DNA from: Apostichopus japonicus
Taxonomy: Eukaryota; Echinodermata; Holothuroidea; Aspidochirotida; Stichopodidae
Length of the DNA stretch: 64,000 bases
NCBI RefSeq assembly: GCF_037975245.1
Contig: NC_092561.1
Coordinates: forward strand, 8,430,001 to 8,494,000
Direction of reading: 5' to 3'
This document shows, piece after piece, positions 52,401-62,884 of the stretch; the stretch's first letter is position 1; the number at the start of each line of letters is the position of its first letter. The notes under the pieces were generated by a model. The model was not told where the DNA came from. It saw only the letters and a list, made by a program, of their open reading frames with translations, and did not search any database. Position numbers and translations under genes: made by a program.

Positions 52401-55400
52401 CGTTGTTTGAAAAAAAAAAATAGATAAATAAAAAAAAACAAAAAAACAAAAAAAAAAACGGGAAAAACATCTTTTATTGTAAAATACGAGTACAAAAATT
52501 GTATCTAAATTGAATATTATCTGGAGAATTCACTCCTTGACACTAACAAGGAGCCTGGTTTGCTATTTTAGCTCCTTTGTCTGCAAGTCACATGTTTAAT
52601 CTTCTTGGCCACGAGATATGAGAGATATCAGACTCTTGTCACAAAGTGCTTGGCTTCATGGAAAGACTGATTGGCATATACACTGTATATATTCTATTGT
52701 GATTGGCTGTCAATGGAATGCACATGCAGAGATTGTCAAAAGGAGACTGCTGAGTTGGATTTGCTGTAAACAGCTAGGTCGAATGGGAGAGAACAAGTTT
52801 TTCATCCCGCTTTTCCCAGTACGAAACGAATACAAAAGAAAACCAAATAACAGTAGGGACAAAAACGCGCACAGAATACAGACAGGTTAATGAGCATGGT
52901 GAACACAAAGAGATAGATCTAAGGGGATTAGTAGACAAGGGGTGGAATTTTATTTGACAAGAAATTAACATAATTTTCACTGTGATCTTTATCATATTGC
53001 ATATTTATAAATACCTAAACAAATTTGTTTCTACATCCCCCCCCCCCTACGACGACAGGTTTCGATACAGAAAACATTCCCGTAAAGGTATGGGTGGGAG
53101 GAGAAACGGAGGCGCTGCAGAGACTGAACCGTCATCTAGAGAGGAAAGCCTGGGTGGCCAATTTTGAGAGACCCCGGATGAGCCCCATAGCTCTCAACCC
53201 TAGCCCCACCAGTCTGAGCCCTTACCTAAGATTCGGCTGTCTTTCATCGCGAATGTTCTATTGGGAACTGACCGATCTCTTCATCAAGGTGAGTTTTTCT
53301 CGTCATCTAACAATCAGATTGTCCTCGGGTCTTTCTGGGGACAATAATGTCCACTTGCCTGCTTTTGTACTCCAAAGTATATACAGACTCTTTTTCCCAC
53401 TCATATTTTCCTGGACGACCTAATTCAACCCCTCTACCCCTTTGCCCCCTCGCCAGGTCTGGACACATTGATTCATACGTGCTGATAGTCATGAAAAGCG
53501 TCTCACAGCTTGTGGGAAAACCATGGGAGTTTACCTATTTCTCATTGCTAATACTTGGGGCTGTTCTCGGATCCACTAAGCTTTTAGACTTGTTACTCTG
53601 ACCTCGAGCTCGGGATCTGATCTCCACACGAAAGGAGGATTTATGATCCAAAGGTCAGGTCCTGATTACGAGAACTTTCACACTCAGAAGTTGATCTCAA
53701 GTGTAGGATCACATCCGGATCAGATCCCCTGCTCAATATCTAGTGGGTAAGCACTCTTAGATGTTAGGTGTTCATCATATGCTACTGACTAAAAAGAAAA
53801 GAAATTAAAAGCTTCCAATGATGCAATAGCTATTGTGGCCAGCAAGGAGTTAATAGTTACTGCCATTGTATATCTAAAACTCAAATTTTACTGCATGATC
53901 ATTTTTAAAATATGCTTCGAACATTTTGCCTTGTGGTCTACAAACCACTTTGTAAAAGATAAGAGTTCTTTTTTAAATAGCATATTTGAATGCCAAACGT
54001 GCCGTTTTGCATGTAATGTCTCATACATTAACATCATCTTCGTCATTGTCATCACAGGTTAGAAGGACAAACAAAATCCCCCTCTCGCTTCACGGACAAC
54101 TTCTCTGGAGGGAATTCTTCTTCTCGGTCGGCTGCAATAACCCAAACCTGGATCAGATGGAAAATAACCCGATTTGCATACAGATTCCTTGGGATAGAAA
54201 TCCTGATTATTTGAAAAGATGGGCAGAGGTAAAAAAATTATCCTTACACATTGTTCAATGTTTCCTTCAAGGGTATTAGAGTATTGAAAAAAAGGGGTGG
54301 GGGGGGAGGGTAAAGTTTCAAATGTAATGTCACTTGTTTGTTTTTACTTAAAGTAACTTCTTGAGTTTAAAGAGACACCAGGCTGGGGCTGCATCAGCTT
54401 TTGTCTATGTGATAGAGATAAATTGTGATGAGTGACTGTTTGGCGGAGTCATTCTTGCTTAAAGAGCTTAAAGAGCAAAGTTCATCAATCTCGACTCATT
54501 TTGCAAAACTTCATCGCCCAGAGACTTCCTTAAACAAGCTGTTAAATACCAAGTTGGTCAATTTTGCAAAAATGTTCAAAATTCTACTTCAGTATGTAAC
54601 ATAACGTTTGACTCAGTTAAGCTTGGATCGAACATCAAACATTTTGGGGAAAATTTGTCAAAGTCAAGTTATTTAAGGTAATGGAACTATATTTTTCATA
54701 TTTTGCAATTTATATTTAATAGGGAAAAACTGGATTTCCTTGGATCGATGCCATAATGACACAGTTAAGACTCGAAGGTTGGATACACCCACTGGCCCGC
54801 CATGCCATTGCCTGTTTCCTGACCAGGGGTGACTTGTGGATCAGTTGGGAGGAAGGAGTGAAGGTGAGATCCCGTCAGCGACCACATCCTACCCCTCCCC
54901 CCTTGCCCTACCTATCTTAATAATTGCTTTATTTTGCTCGTTTGAATAATTACAAAACGGGCTGCGTTCCGAATTTGTATCGTCCAGTTTCTTTGATTTG
55001 AGTGTGTAAGGGGAGAAAAAAAAAACAACCACAACCACTAAACGTCCATGCAAGGTGTTGAAATTCTTGTATTAGTCCCTCTCATGGTTTATATGAGTTT
55101 GAAGAACCTCCCAAGAAATAAAATGTCATTTGTTTGGATTACGTCATCCGGCTGGTGTCATTAATTTTTAATATCAAAGTGAATCAAATTTCGTCGTCCG
55201 TCCTCAACCTGGAAGGCAGATATTTTAACGACACCGACCATGCACTGTGGAGAAGCGGAATGACTTCTAACGAGGTTTATTTGGTGGCAATCCACTTAAC
55301 AATTTAACATCATTCTGTATTCTTTTCAAAATTTGTAAAGACCATTTCGGATGGGAGAAATCGTCAATGTCTCCCGGCTGACAAACCCACCTTAATAAAG

Positions 55401-58400
55401 CCTGCCAAAGCTAGAACCAATGACCTCCCAGATGCCAAGTTTCATTATCTTCTAAGGCCAGCTTTCGACTGTAGCACTGATGAAAAGGATCATCCTTTGG
55501 GCTAAATCATGCTTTCACATGAAATTAATTTCCTCCTCGGTGTCTTTCTTTCTCTCGCAGGTATTTGAAGAGTTACTGCTGGATGCAGACTGGAGCGTGA
55601 ATGCTGGTAACTGGATCTGGCTATCCTGCAGTTCCTTTTACCAGCAGTTTTTCCATTGCTATTGTCCCGTCAAATTTGGCAGACGGACAGATCCGGAGGG
55701 AGAATTTATAAGGTAAATTATAATAATATACAGTTCTTATAAAGCGCAAAAACATTAAAAACATCTTGCTGCGCTGAAAAAAAAAAAAAAGGAAATTTGG
55801 CAGACGGACGGATCCAGAGGGAGAGTTTATAAGGTTAATAATAATAATAATTTTTTTTTTAAAAGTATTGTGCTAAGATTTTTAAGTTGGGCTGTAAGAG
55901 CGTTACTGATAAGGTTAACGGTGCAGCTAAAAGTGAATTTATTAGAATCACCAGGAATATTCATAAGGAAAGTAAACACCCTCTTAAGAAACTCTCTTTG
56001 TCTACAAACTAACTATAATTTATGAAATTGTGCAATTAAAACCAAAATGTTGGGTTCAAATTTTCCAAAATTCATATTTATACAGAGCATCTATTTTTAT
56101 TCAAAATGGAATTTTAATGATTTGATTTAATGTATCCTTTTTGATATTTCCTTATCATTCTCAGTTTAACTTAAATTTTCAAAACTGTTGATTGTGTTAC
56201 CTTTTACATGTCTTTATTCGCTTTCCTTTTTTATTGTAATTTTTATACTCTCCTATTTATAAATTGTATTTTATGCTATTTATAGTGGAATTAAGGAAAC
56301 TGAATAATAAACAGTTCTTTATAAAGCGCTAAAAACATCTTGATGTGTTGAAGAAAAAAAAAAGCACAGAAACCTAAAAAAACAACAGACCAAAAAACAC
56401 AACTGAAAAATAAAAGTACAGAGTAGAAAGACAAATTAATTGACAAAATCGTGACCTTCAAAGGCCACTTTTAAGAGGAATGTTTTCAGTTGTTTCTTGC
56501 AATGTTTTGTGGACATAGATGTGCGGATATTGACTGGTGTAAATGTGAAGTTTATTCCCACTGTGCTGCACGTCATTCTCCTTGCCCAATCATGCTAACA
56601 GAAACAAACAGACACATTTTTTCTTTTTTGAAAGAAAAGAAAAGAACTGAAAATTCAATTCAACTTTGTTATGAGAATATCTTTAATGTATGGTGAAGGT
56701 TGATATTTGTAAAAAGTACCATGTCTTCATAAAAAGTTTTAATATCTTGTTAAAAATCTTTTACCACCAGAAAATACCTTCCAGTGTTGAAGAACATGCC
56801 GACGAAATACATCTTTGACCCGTGGACGGCACCAGTAGAAGTCCAGGAGGAGGCGAAGTGCATCATAGGTAAGTTTCAAAGACGTACTTAAAACATGTCC
56901 ACGGAATGGTCTTGAGATCTTGGGTAATTGGAGCTGTGACTGGTTAAAGTAAAAGAGGGCGCTTCATAGAGTTATTCTCAGATTTTCTTAATCCATAACC
57001 CAATGTCAGCCAAACCCGATTAAAGGATGCCACTGAAAAAGGCATCATTATTGTCATCAAAAGTTAAGGATGCTAAAATCTGCCAAAAAGTTTTGAAAAG
57101 TACTTTTCTGGAGGGTCTGACCCATCCCCTGCCCCACTCCCCTCCCCCAATTATTCTCTGACATCCAGGACGTACGATTTGGTCAGAAGTATGAATAAGA
57201 ATTTCTTGACTAGTATATACATAAGCTATAAATATGCTATATGTAAGAAATATTTAGTCTCTGGTGAATTATCATGTGATTTTCTCTGATATCCTTAAAT
57301 TTCTATCTGAATAATTTCAAACTTTCAACTGTTATGAACACTTGAGCTGCTTAAAGAGAGAACTTTTCTATGCATTTCATTATAAACACTTACAAATTGA
57401 TGCATATCATAACATCCAAATATCCCTACAGTTTCTCAAGTTGCAATAAAAAAATATTAAAAAACAGGAAGAAATCTGTTTGTATTTACCTAAATTTAAA
57501 TATTTGCCTTTTCTCCCTTCGTCGCAGGAAAACATTACCCTGCTCCGATTGTGAACCATGCGGAGGCCAGTCATACGAACATCGAAAAGATGAAGAAGGT
57601 GTTTAAGAACATCTCCAAATACTGTGGACCTGGTGAGATACCTTGTTTCATTCCAGCTCCCTGCTGATCCTCACCCTCCTCCCCCCTGCCCCTCCCTCTC
57701 CTTAGTCATAGCTCTCCACTTGATCATTTCTGGTTATGAAATTATCTTCCTTTGATGTAGTTTCATCAATCGTAAAAACTAATGCTATCTGCGGTTAATC
57801 TGTGTCTAAGGTCCTCGTACTGGATAATAAAGGGGGGGGGGGGTGGAGTTACTGGTATAAGGACATATCTAAGAGGTTCAAATTGCATTTCCTCAGTCCC
57901 TAACAACCCCCCAATATCCTTTAATCTACTAACCTACTAATATTAAACTATCTTAAGACTCATCCTAGTGATTTAAGTGATCAGTGACTAATGGAGATAA
58001 TTTCTCGTAGCTTATTTTAAGATCCGTAAGGTTTTCCAATCCAGCCAATATAGTGTGTGGTAGAGCTCTCGATACATACGAAAAATCTTTTGTTTTGCAC
58101 ATTGTCTTACCAATGGTAGCCAAGTGAAATGAACCTTTGACAATATCTGAAGGTTCAGTCTCAGATAGGATCTTTGTTTCTCAGGAGAACTGGACGTTTC
58201 TTTTCATTTGATAAAACTAGCCTATCCTCAGAGATTTTGCTGCCTGGGTCTAAGTTTGGATGTCAGGCTGGACGATGGGCCAAGTTTGGTTGTGATGAAT
58301 ATACATTACCATCCACCAGTAGTTCAAGTAGAGATGTCTCGCAGCTACTGCTCACCCTTTCTCCCTGCCCCTCCCCTCCCCCTCTTGCTGTGGGTGCAAC

Positions 58401-61400
58401 CCTACCACTGGCCACGCTGCCCTTCACTATCACCTATTACCACGGCAACAACTGCCATGCCCCTTTGTTCCCTAGGAGCCCTCAAAATTGATCTGGATAA
58501 TTTCATCTTCAATAAAATATTCGAATTCAACAACATACTGATTGGACAGCTGAGAACAATGCTTATTAAGTCAAACGTCTGGAAGAACAAGAGTTATGTG
58601 TCTCCTGTCAATGTTAGTCGATGTTTCCTTTTACTTTGGAAACAAAATTCTTGGTGCCCCTTCAAATTTGTTAAAATTGCCTTGGTGCCCTTTTCAAAGC
58701 TGAATATTGCTGTGGTTAAACCTACCATTAAAATAACTCCCCCTCCCCCTACCCCTCACCTTCCCCTCCACCTCCCCTTCCCCTCCCCCTACCCTCCCCT
58801 ACCCCCTACCCCCTCCCCAAAAATAACTCCCCCTCCCCCTACCATTAAAATAACCCCCCTCCCCCACCTTGCCCCCACAAGAAACATTTTCTCGCCCCTG
58901 TCGATCCTTAAATCAGACCATGGTAGGTTGTGGTATTCGATCTTGGTTCATTGTAGTAGCTTTTCATATATGAAGGATTTTGCAAGTAGTAGGAAAATTG
59001 AGAATCGGCTAGTCGTGTCGAACCGACAAAAGAAGCGTGCTGTTGTCCCTGCCCTTGACAAAGTCCTTTTAGACAGCCTTTAGATATTCTTAAAGGTTCA
59101 TTTTTTATTGCGAACTCGGTGTCGTTGGTTACCGTAGGTGAGACAATCGAGTCAACTGTCTCTACTTCATCGACGTTCTCTCAATGTGACATTCTTTGTA
59201 ATCATAACATTCTTTGATGGGAGTCATTTTCAAATTTTACTTAAGGCTCCAGCTAAGTTTTCTTTCCAACTCAGTGGTGGAATGGGTTTTGTTAATTTGG
59301 TTGGTGTCTTCAGTCAGATTTGACAATGGTTCCTTCAGTTCCCTGGAATTATTTCTTTCCTCGGACATTTCTGGGTCGAAGTCCCAGGCCTGTCGGAAGT
59401 TGGTCGGAAACAAGGTGGTTGTTTCAAAGTGTTAAACGACAGTTGTTTATGAAGATGATCTTTTTGCTATATTTGCTATATGAAAACATTGCTAAGAAGA
59501 TGATTCTAAGCTAGAATCCAGTCCTTAAATGTGCAGGGAGAAGAAAATGGGCTTGGGGAAGGAGGGGAGGGAGGTGATGGATGGGATTGAATTCTGTGAT
59601 GATTTAACCCTACAAAAAATCAAAAAAATCTTCATCTTCAAAGAGAGTGGCAAGGTTATTTCTACTTCCAAACCTCCACCCAATTATGCAGTTTGTAAAC
59701 TGTAAAATGGGACTTGTTTGGGTTTTGGTTGAGTGTGAGGTGGGTGTGGATGCCTCAGTTCCAAAAGAGAAAGAGTTTTCCATCGCATCATTGCGACAAA
59801 CACTAAATTTCAAGCAAAAAGAAGTCTTCATTTAACGGACAGTCGTTGAACACTTTGAAAGACGAACGTGTCTTGTCTCTGTCAATTCCCATCACACGGA
59901 CTGCGGTTTCGACAGAGTGTCGTAGGAAAGAAGGCAATTCTTGGGAACTTTGGAAAGAGTAGTTAAAAAATTAGAAGAACTTTTTCAACTTTAAATGTGA
60001 GCTTTACTGCAAGAGTTGCAACCTGTTTCTGACCTTCTTTTCTTGAAGTTCCTTTCTTGTTTTACATCTTAAATCTTCACACTGAGTGGTGTTAGAAAGG
60101 TCCCTGAAGTTTTGAGGCAGCAATTTATTTAAAAGTGTAAGTAAGTGGGCGCCCTTGCGTAACCTATTCGGGTGAGTACCAAGTATTCCTCTTTGTCAGT
60201 ATGCGAGCAGCAACGACCACAACGGAAAAAGTTTTTAAGTAAAAGAAAAGAGAATAACAAATCGGGAAGACAAACTATAACTTAACAAGTGAATTTACTC
60301 AACCATTTCATGTGTTGGCTAACAGTTTCTACATGAAAATGTGAATCAAAAACCATGGCATGTTTTTTGGCTTGATCTTAGATTTTTTTTCTTCAAATTT
60401 TGCCAATATGAATCTTGAAAATGTAGTATTGTTACCGTCACTTCTGGTTGAAATTCACGTCAGAATAACACTCGAATGATGAGTTGGTTTGTGTAAACTC
60501 GTTAATAAGAAAAGTCTTCCAAATGAGTCAAGAAATATTTTGAACGCTTGCTGTATCATTTGCCAGGCGTCACAAATTTTATCTAAATTTTTCTTAGCTT
60601 GCGGACAGAGGTCCAATAAGTTATTACTTTCATACTATGTCCAAGCTAGTCCAATCAAGCTTTCAAGCTTTCTGAAGGGGGGGGGGTGGGGTCTGGTGGG
60701 TTTTGTTGGTCAGCCCTCACAGAAGATCCTGGGGGTCGTGGACCTTAAAGTTTGCTGACCCGCTGGTGTACAGTGATTGCAAAAATGAACAATTCGTCCA
60801 GCTGTCATGCAAGGCCGTAGGCTGGTAGGCAGTGTTTTCATGTCTGATAGGTCAATGCCACTGTAGTGTAACAAGGACATGAATTTAGAATCACTGTTTA
60901 ACACAAATATTCTACAATCGATATATCAATCCGAAAGAGGCAATTAGGATCAGGTAGAAAAATGAGTAGTATGGAAAACTGTCTAATTAAGTTACCCGAA
61001 AGAAAAGAGAAGGGAAAGGAAAGGAAAAAAAAAGCAAACCATCAAGCTAACTCAAAACTACTAGACCCTATAAAAGAGAATTACCTCCGATGAAAATGAA
61101 TATTATTCAAGAGAGAAAAAATACTATGTATATCATTAAACTAACATTTTTTTTCTCACTCATTTTGTTCCCCCTCCTTCAATCACCAAAAAAAAAAAAA
61201 AAAAAATTAAAACCAAAGGACTCCTCGCCACTGTTCCTAGTTCCAAGGCAGATTCCACCAGGCTCTCGTCTGCCAAATCTTTCATCGTTCCTTACCAGAC
61301 ACAAAAGGAAGCCCCGAAAGAAACCACAGATTCTCTCTGTATGCAACAACAGAATGTTATGCAGCAAGTTCAAAAAGGTATGTGTATGTACTCTTCATAT

Positions 61401-62314
61401 GACTGTTTTGTTTTTTCCATTTATTACATATAAATATATACGTACTATATATACGTACTATATATACGTACTATATATATATATATATATACTATATACA
61501 AACGCCTACAATGGAACTACGGCCTTCCTTACCGGTTTCGAACCCCTGGACATACAATCAGCGTCCATAGCCTAGTGGTTAGGGTGTCCGCATATAAGGC
61601 GGGAGGACATGTGTTCGAATCCCGGTGGAGGCTGGAAGTTTTTTCACTGTTCTTGATTTTCAAACTCATACCGATTTCAATTATATATATATTTATATAT
61701 ATATATAATATATATTTTAATTTCTTTCTGGTTATTGCAAAAGTTTTAGTGGGTAAGAAAGAAGGCATAGTAGGTTGAAGAAAAAAAAGGCGGAGAAGGT
61801 TGGGGTGGGGGCAATGGGGGTGTGTGGATATAGATATTGGCGAGGATTAAATGAGAACAAAAGTGTTCTTAGAAGGGTTATAGGTGGATGACACTCTCCC
61901 AACCTGGAAGAGCTGTCGATCGGCTGTAAATCTGTGATGTCCGTGTGTCATTAGGATCCTGAAAGCTTTTTACGTACTATCACTTGGTTTTTCTCGTTTA
62001 AACTTTTAAGGTGTTAGAATGGTGACGATGTTGACTCTGTTATAAACAACGACATCCTTAGTTGTCATGTTGAGGAGTTCAATATTTTAGAGTCGGCATT
62101 TTGATAAAACCCTCCATTATTATTGCTATTTATCTTCCTTTCAGTCTACTCGTCACCGGTCGACATGATGAAGATGCCAGGCATGTCGCACTCCCAAGGA
62201 GGAGACCAGCAGCGTCAGGTCAACTTCATGGGAAACCAGATCGGTCTCACAAATAATCGGGTGAACCAGATGTCATCAAATTTGCAGGGTATGGGCCACT
62301 CGTTCTTCAGCTGA
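46238..62314 (+). CDS. CRY: Vertebrate-type (repressor-class) cryptochrome, 12 coding exons, 607 aa
   Basis: Twelve exons with GT-AG junctions in consistent phase sum to 1824 nt, or 607 codons plus stop, near the 586-593 of mammalian CRY1/2. It opens with the photolyase-homology motif [18 protein letters not shown], has [34 protein letters not shown] and [19 protein letters not shown], and the FAD-binding block [16 protein letters not shown] to NWIWLSCSS. The FAD-facing Asn of [11 protein letters not shown] and the tryptophans of the electron-transfer chain are kept. After the CC helix comes a Gln/Met/Asn-rich tail. Animal CRYs of this type repress CLOCK-BMAL in the circadian clock in the nucleus. 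[13 protein letters not shown] at the start is unusual and basic, possibly a nuclear signal. Odd: HHLARH reads HPLARH. A 6-4 photolyase is less likely, from sequence resemblance to CRY and the tail. Confidence 0.95.
46816..47094. mobile_element. MITE-like inverted-repeat element enclosing telomere-like repeats
   Basis: Ends are GTGGCTATTCTTACGACG on the left and, reverse-complemented, GTGGCTATTGTTACGACT on the right; the match continues through AGTCGTAA. Each end also contains ACGA.(T)AGTCGT. Both inner flanks carry CAACTGCGCATG. No clear target duplication. It lies in CRY intron 1. Confidence 0.6.
46920..46984. repeat. Interstitial CCCTAA-type (telomere-like) repeat
   Basis: A run with ACCCTAAACATAACCCTAAA and CTTACCCTAACCCTAACC. 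The animal telomere unit is TTAGGG; this is a short degenerate block of its complement. Confidence 0.8.
49483..50070. repeat. 145-bp tandem array with AGGTCA motifs, four copies
   Basis: Units start with CTTGTAAACACGATATCT at 49483, 49629, 49774 and 49919, with a stub at 50057. Copies 1 and 2 contain AGGTCAAAGGTCA, a perfect DR1 nuclear-receptor site (49584-49596 and 49729-49741). Copy 3 has AGGGCAAAGGTCA. Copy 4 has single AGGTCA sites. Each also has GGGGTCA or GAGGTCA repeats downstream. The array is in CRY intron 1 on the same strand. Confidence 0.95.
50469..50577 (+). CDS. CRY exon 2
   Basis: Acceptor CAAAG, donor GTAAAA. Completes Arg and encodes [20 protein letters not shown] then [16 protein letters not shown]. 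Preceded by a 4.0-kb intron. Confidence 0.92.
51403..51545 (+). CDS. CRY exon 3
   Basis: Acceptor CTCACAG, donor GTGAGT. Encodes [17 protein letters not shown], then [11 protein letters not shown] and SHTLYDPQ, the end of the Rossmann-like domain. Confidence 0.93.
51740..51924 (+). CDS. CRY exon 4
   Basis: Acceptor after a C-run (CCCCAG), donor GTGAGA. Encodes [17 protein letters not shown] and [12 protein letters not shown], the interdomain linker. Confidence 0.93.
53059..53288 (+). CDS. CRY exon 5
   Basis: Acceptor GACAG, donor GTGAGT. Encodes [19 protein letters not shown], then FERPRM and [18 protein letters not shown], entering the helical FAD domain (SPYLRFG is a family hallmark). Confidence 0.95.
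54058..54228 (+). CDS. CRY exon 6
   Basis: 171 bp, phase 0 both sides. Encodes [18 protein letters not shown], then [13 protein letters not shown] and LKRWAE, part of the FAD pocket. Confidence 0.95.
54723..54863 (+). CDS. CRY exon 7
   Basis: 141 bp, phase 0 both sides. Encodes [16 protein letters not shown] then [19 protein letters not shown] and WISWEEGVK. Vertebrate CRYs and 6-4 photolyases read GWIHHLARH here; the second His is Pro (codon CCC) in this gene. Confidence 0.95.
55561..55712 (+). CDS. CRY exon 8
   Basis: Acceptor CTCGCAG, donor GTAAAT. Encodes [18 protein letters not shown] then [19 protein letters not shown] and TDPEGEFI, the FAD-contact core. Its last 41 bp are repeated 121 bp downstream. 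Confidence 0.95.
55793..55833 (+). pseudogene. Partial duplicate of CRY exon 8, 3' end
   Basis: 41 bp equal to exon 8 positions 55672-55712 at 38 of 41 bases, again followed by GT. The three differences are ACA/ACG, CCG/CCA and GAA/GAG, all silent. It has no acceptor or 5' half. The duplication also covers the following intron (CAGTTCTTATAAAGCGC), whose copy resumes at about 56303-56365 after a 450-bp insert. Confidence 0.85.
55856..56302. other. 450-bp insert splitting the exon 8 duplication
   Basis: Unrelated AT-rich DNA separates the two halves of the duplicated segment. It ends in an AATAATAA-type tract, which is compatible with the tail of a truncated LINE, but no reverse transcriptase motif is visible. 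Identity uncertain. Confidence 0.35.
56771..56868 (+). CDS. CRY exon 9
   Basis: Acceptor CACCAG, donor GTAAGT. Encodes [18 protein letters not shown] then VQEEAKCII. Confidence 0.93.
57528..57632 (+). CDS. CRY exon 10
   Basis: Acceptor TCGCAG, donor GTGAGA. Encodes [19 protein letters not shown] then [13 protein letters not shown], the terminal CC helix region that in mammals contacts PER and FBXL3. Confidence 0.92.
57633..61251. other. CRY intron 10
   Basis: A 3.6-kb intron. Holds the C-rich low-complexity block at about 58735-58870 that creates a long proline-rich false frame, plus a G-run at 60677-60686. No other gene seen. Confidence 0.5.
61252..61377 (+). CDS. CRY exon 11 (possible cassette)
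   Basis: Acceptor AAGGCAG, donor GTATGT. 126 bp, phase 1 in and out, encoding [15 protein letters not shown] and [13 protein letters not shown]. Exon 10 could also join exon 12 directly in frame, so this exon can be skipped without a frame change. An alternative AG at 61240 would give a different, out-of-phase tail. Confidence 0.65.
61530..61682 (+). mobile_element. tRNA-derived SINE with (TA)n tail
   Basis: The tRNA-like head runs from 61561 to about 61635. Acceptor GCGTCCA pairs 6 of 7 with TGGAGGC. An A box TAGCCTAGTGG and B box GTTCGAATCCC are present. The anticodon stem CCGC/GCGG encloses ATATAAG (anticodon position ATA, Tyr-like). The tail is AAGTTTTTTCACTGTTCTTG then a TA repeat at 61681-61716. 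Partial copies lie at 9241-9313 and 25679-25754. A segment with GGTTTCGAACCCCTGG precedes the head and is shared with the 9241 copy. Confidence 0.8.
62145..62314 (+). CDS. CRY exon 12 (C-terminal tail and stop)
   Basis: Acceptor TTTCAG. Encodes [14 protein letters not shown], then [13 protein letters not shown], ending GMGHSFFS before TGA at 62312-62314. The tail is variable across the CRY family. Confidence 0.85.
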
Positions 62315-62878
62315 GGCGGTGACCTTTAACTAACAATGGGAATGGAGACTTGTTTCTACCCACTGAGAGAGTGACCAGCTATATCGTCGAGGTCGTCATG
62401 TTTCCCGGGAGCAGCAGCGAGACACGTTTGAAAGTAAAGAATGATGACGTGTCTGTGTGGATTGTGCTAACAGTTTTACAAAGTGCTGGAAAAATGTGTG
62501 TGTACTATATATCCTAATGGTCAATAATGTTTTATCCCCAAAGTTGTAACAATTGGTTTCACAGCAGCCTTGAGAAGCAGTGAATCACATGTGGATTAGA
62601 ATGTGACAAGTGTTTTCATCATTCTGTAGATATGGAACCGTTTGGGGAGTCATTATTTTCAAGTAGTTTATAGTTCACGATATGTATATGTGTGTGTGGG
62701 AGGTTGGAGGGGAGTGGGGAAGCGGGTGGGCGTGGGGCAGGAATTACAAGTCAAGAGGTCCTGCAGTGATTGTAATCTTGTACAGAAATCTTACTTGGGT
62801 CTTATCCAAAGATCAGATCTAAGTTTGAGCACTAGATGACATAGGTTTCTTCACGGTTTTTAAGGTCAGACTTAGGTC

Positions 62879-62884
62879 AATAAA
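62879..62884 (+). terminator. Candidate AATAAA poly(A) signal of CRY
   Basis: AATAAA 565 bp after the stop codon, the first such hexamer noted in the 3' region. Low certainty. Confidence 0.35.

Noticed and set aside
58208-59083. 291-aa proline-rich frame
   Set aside because: Driven by the C-rich low-complexity tract in a CRY intron; no splice or family support.
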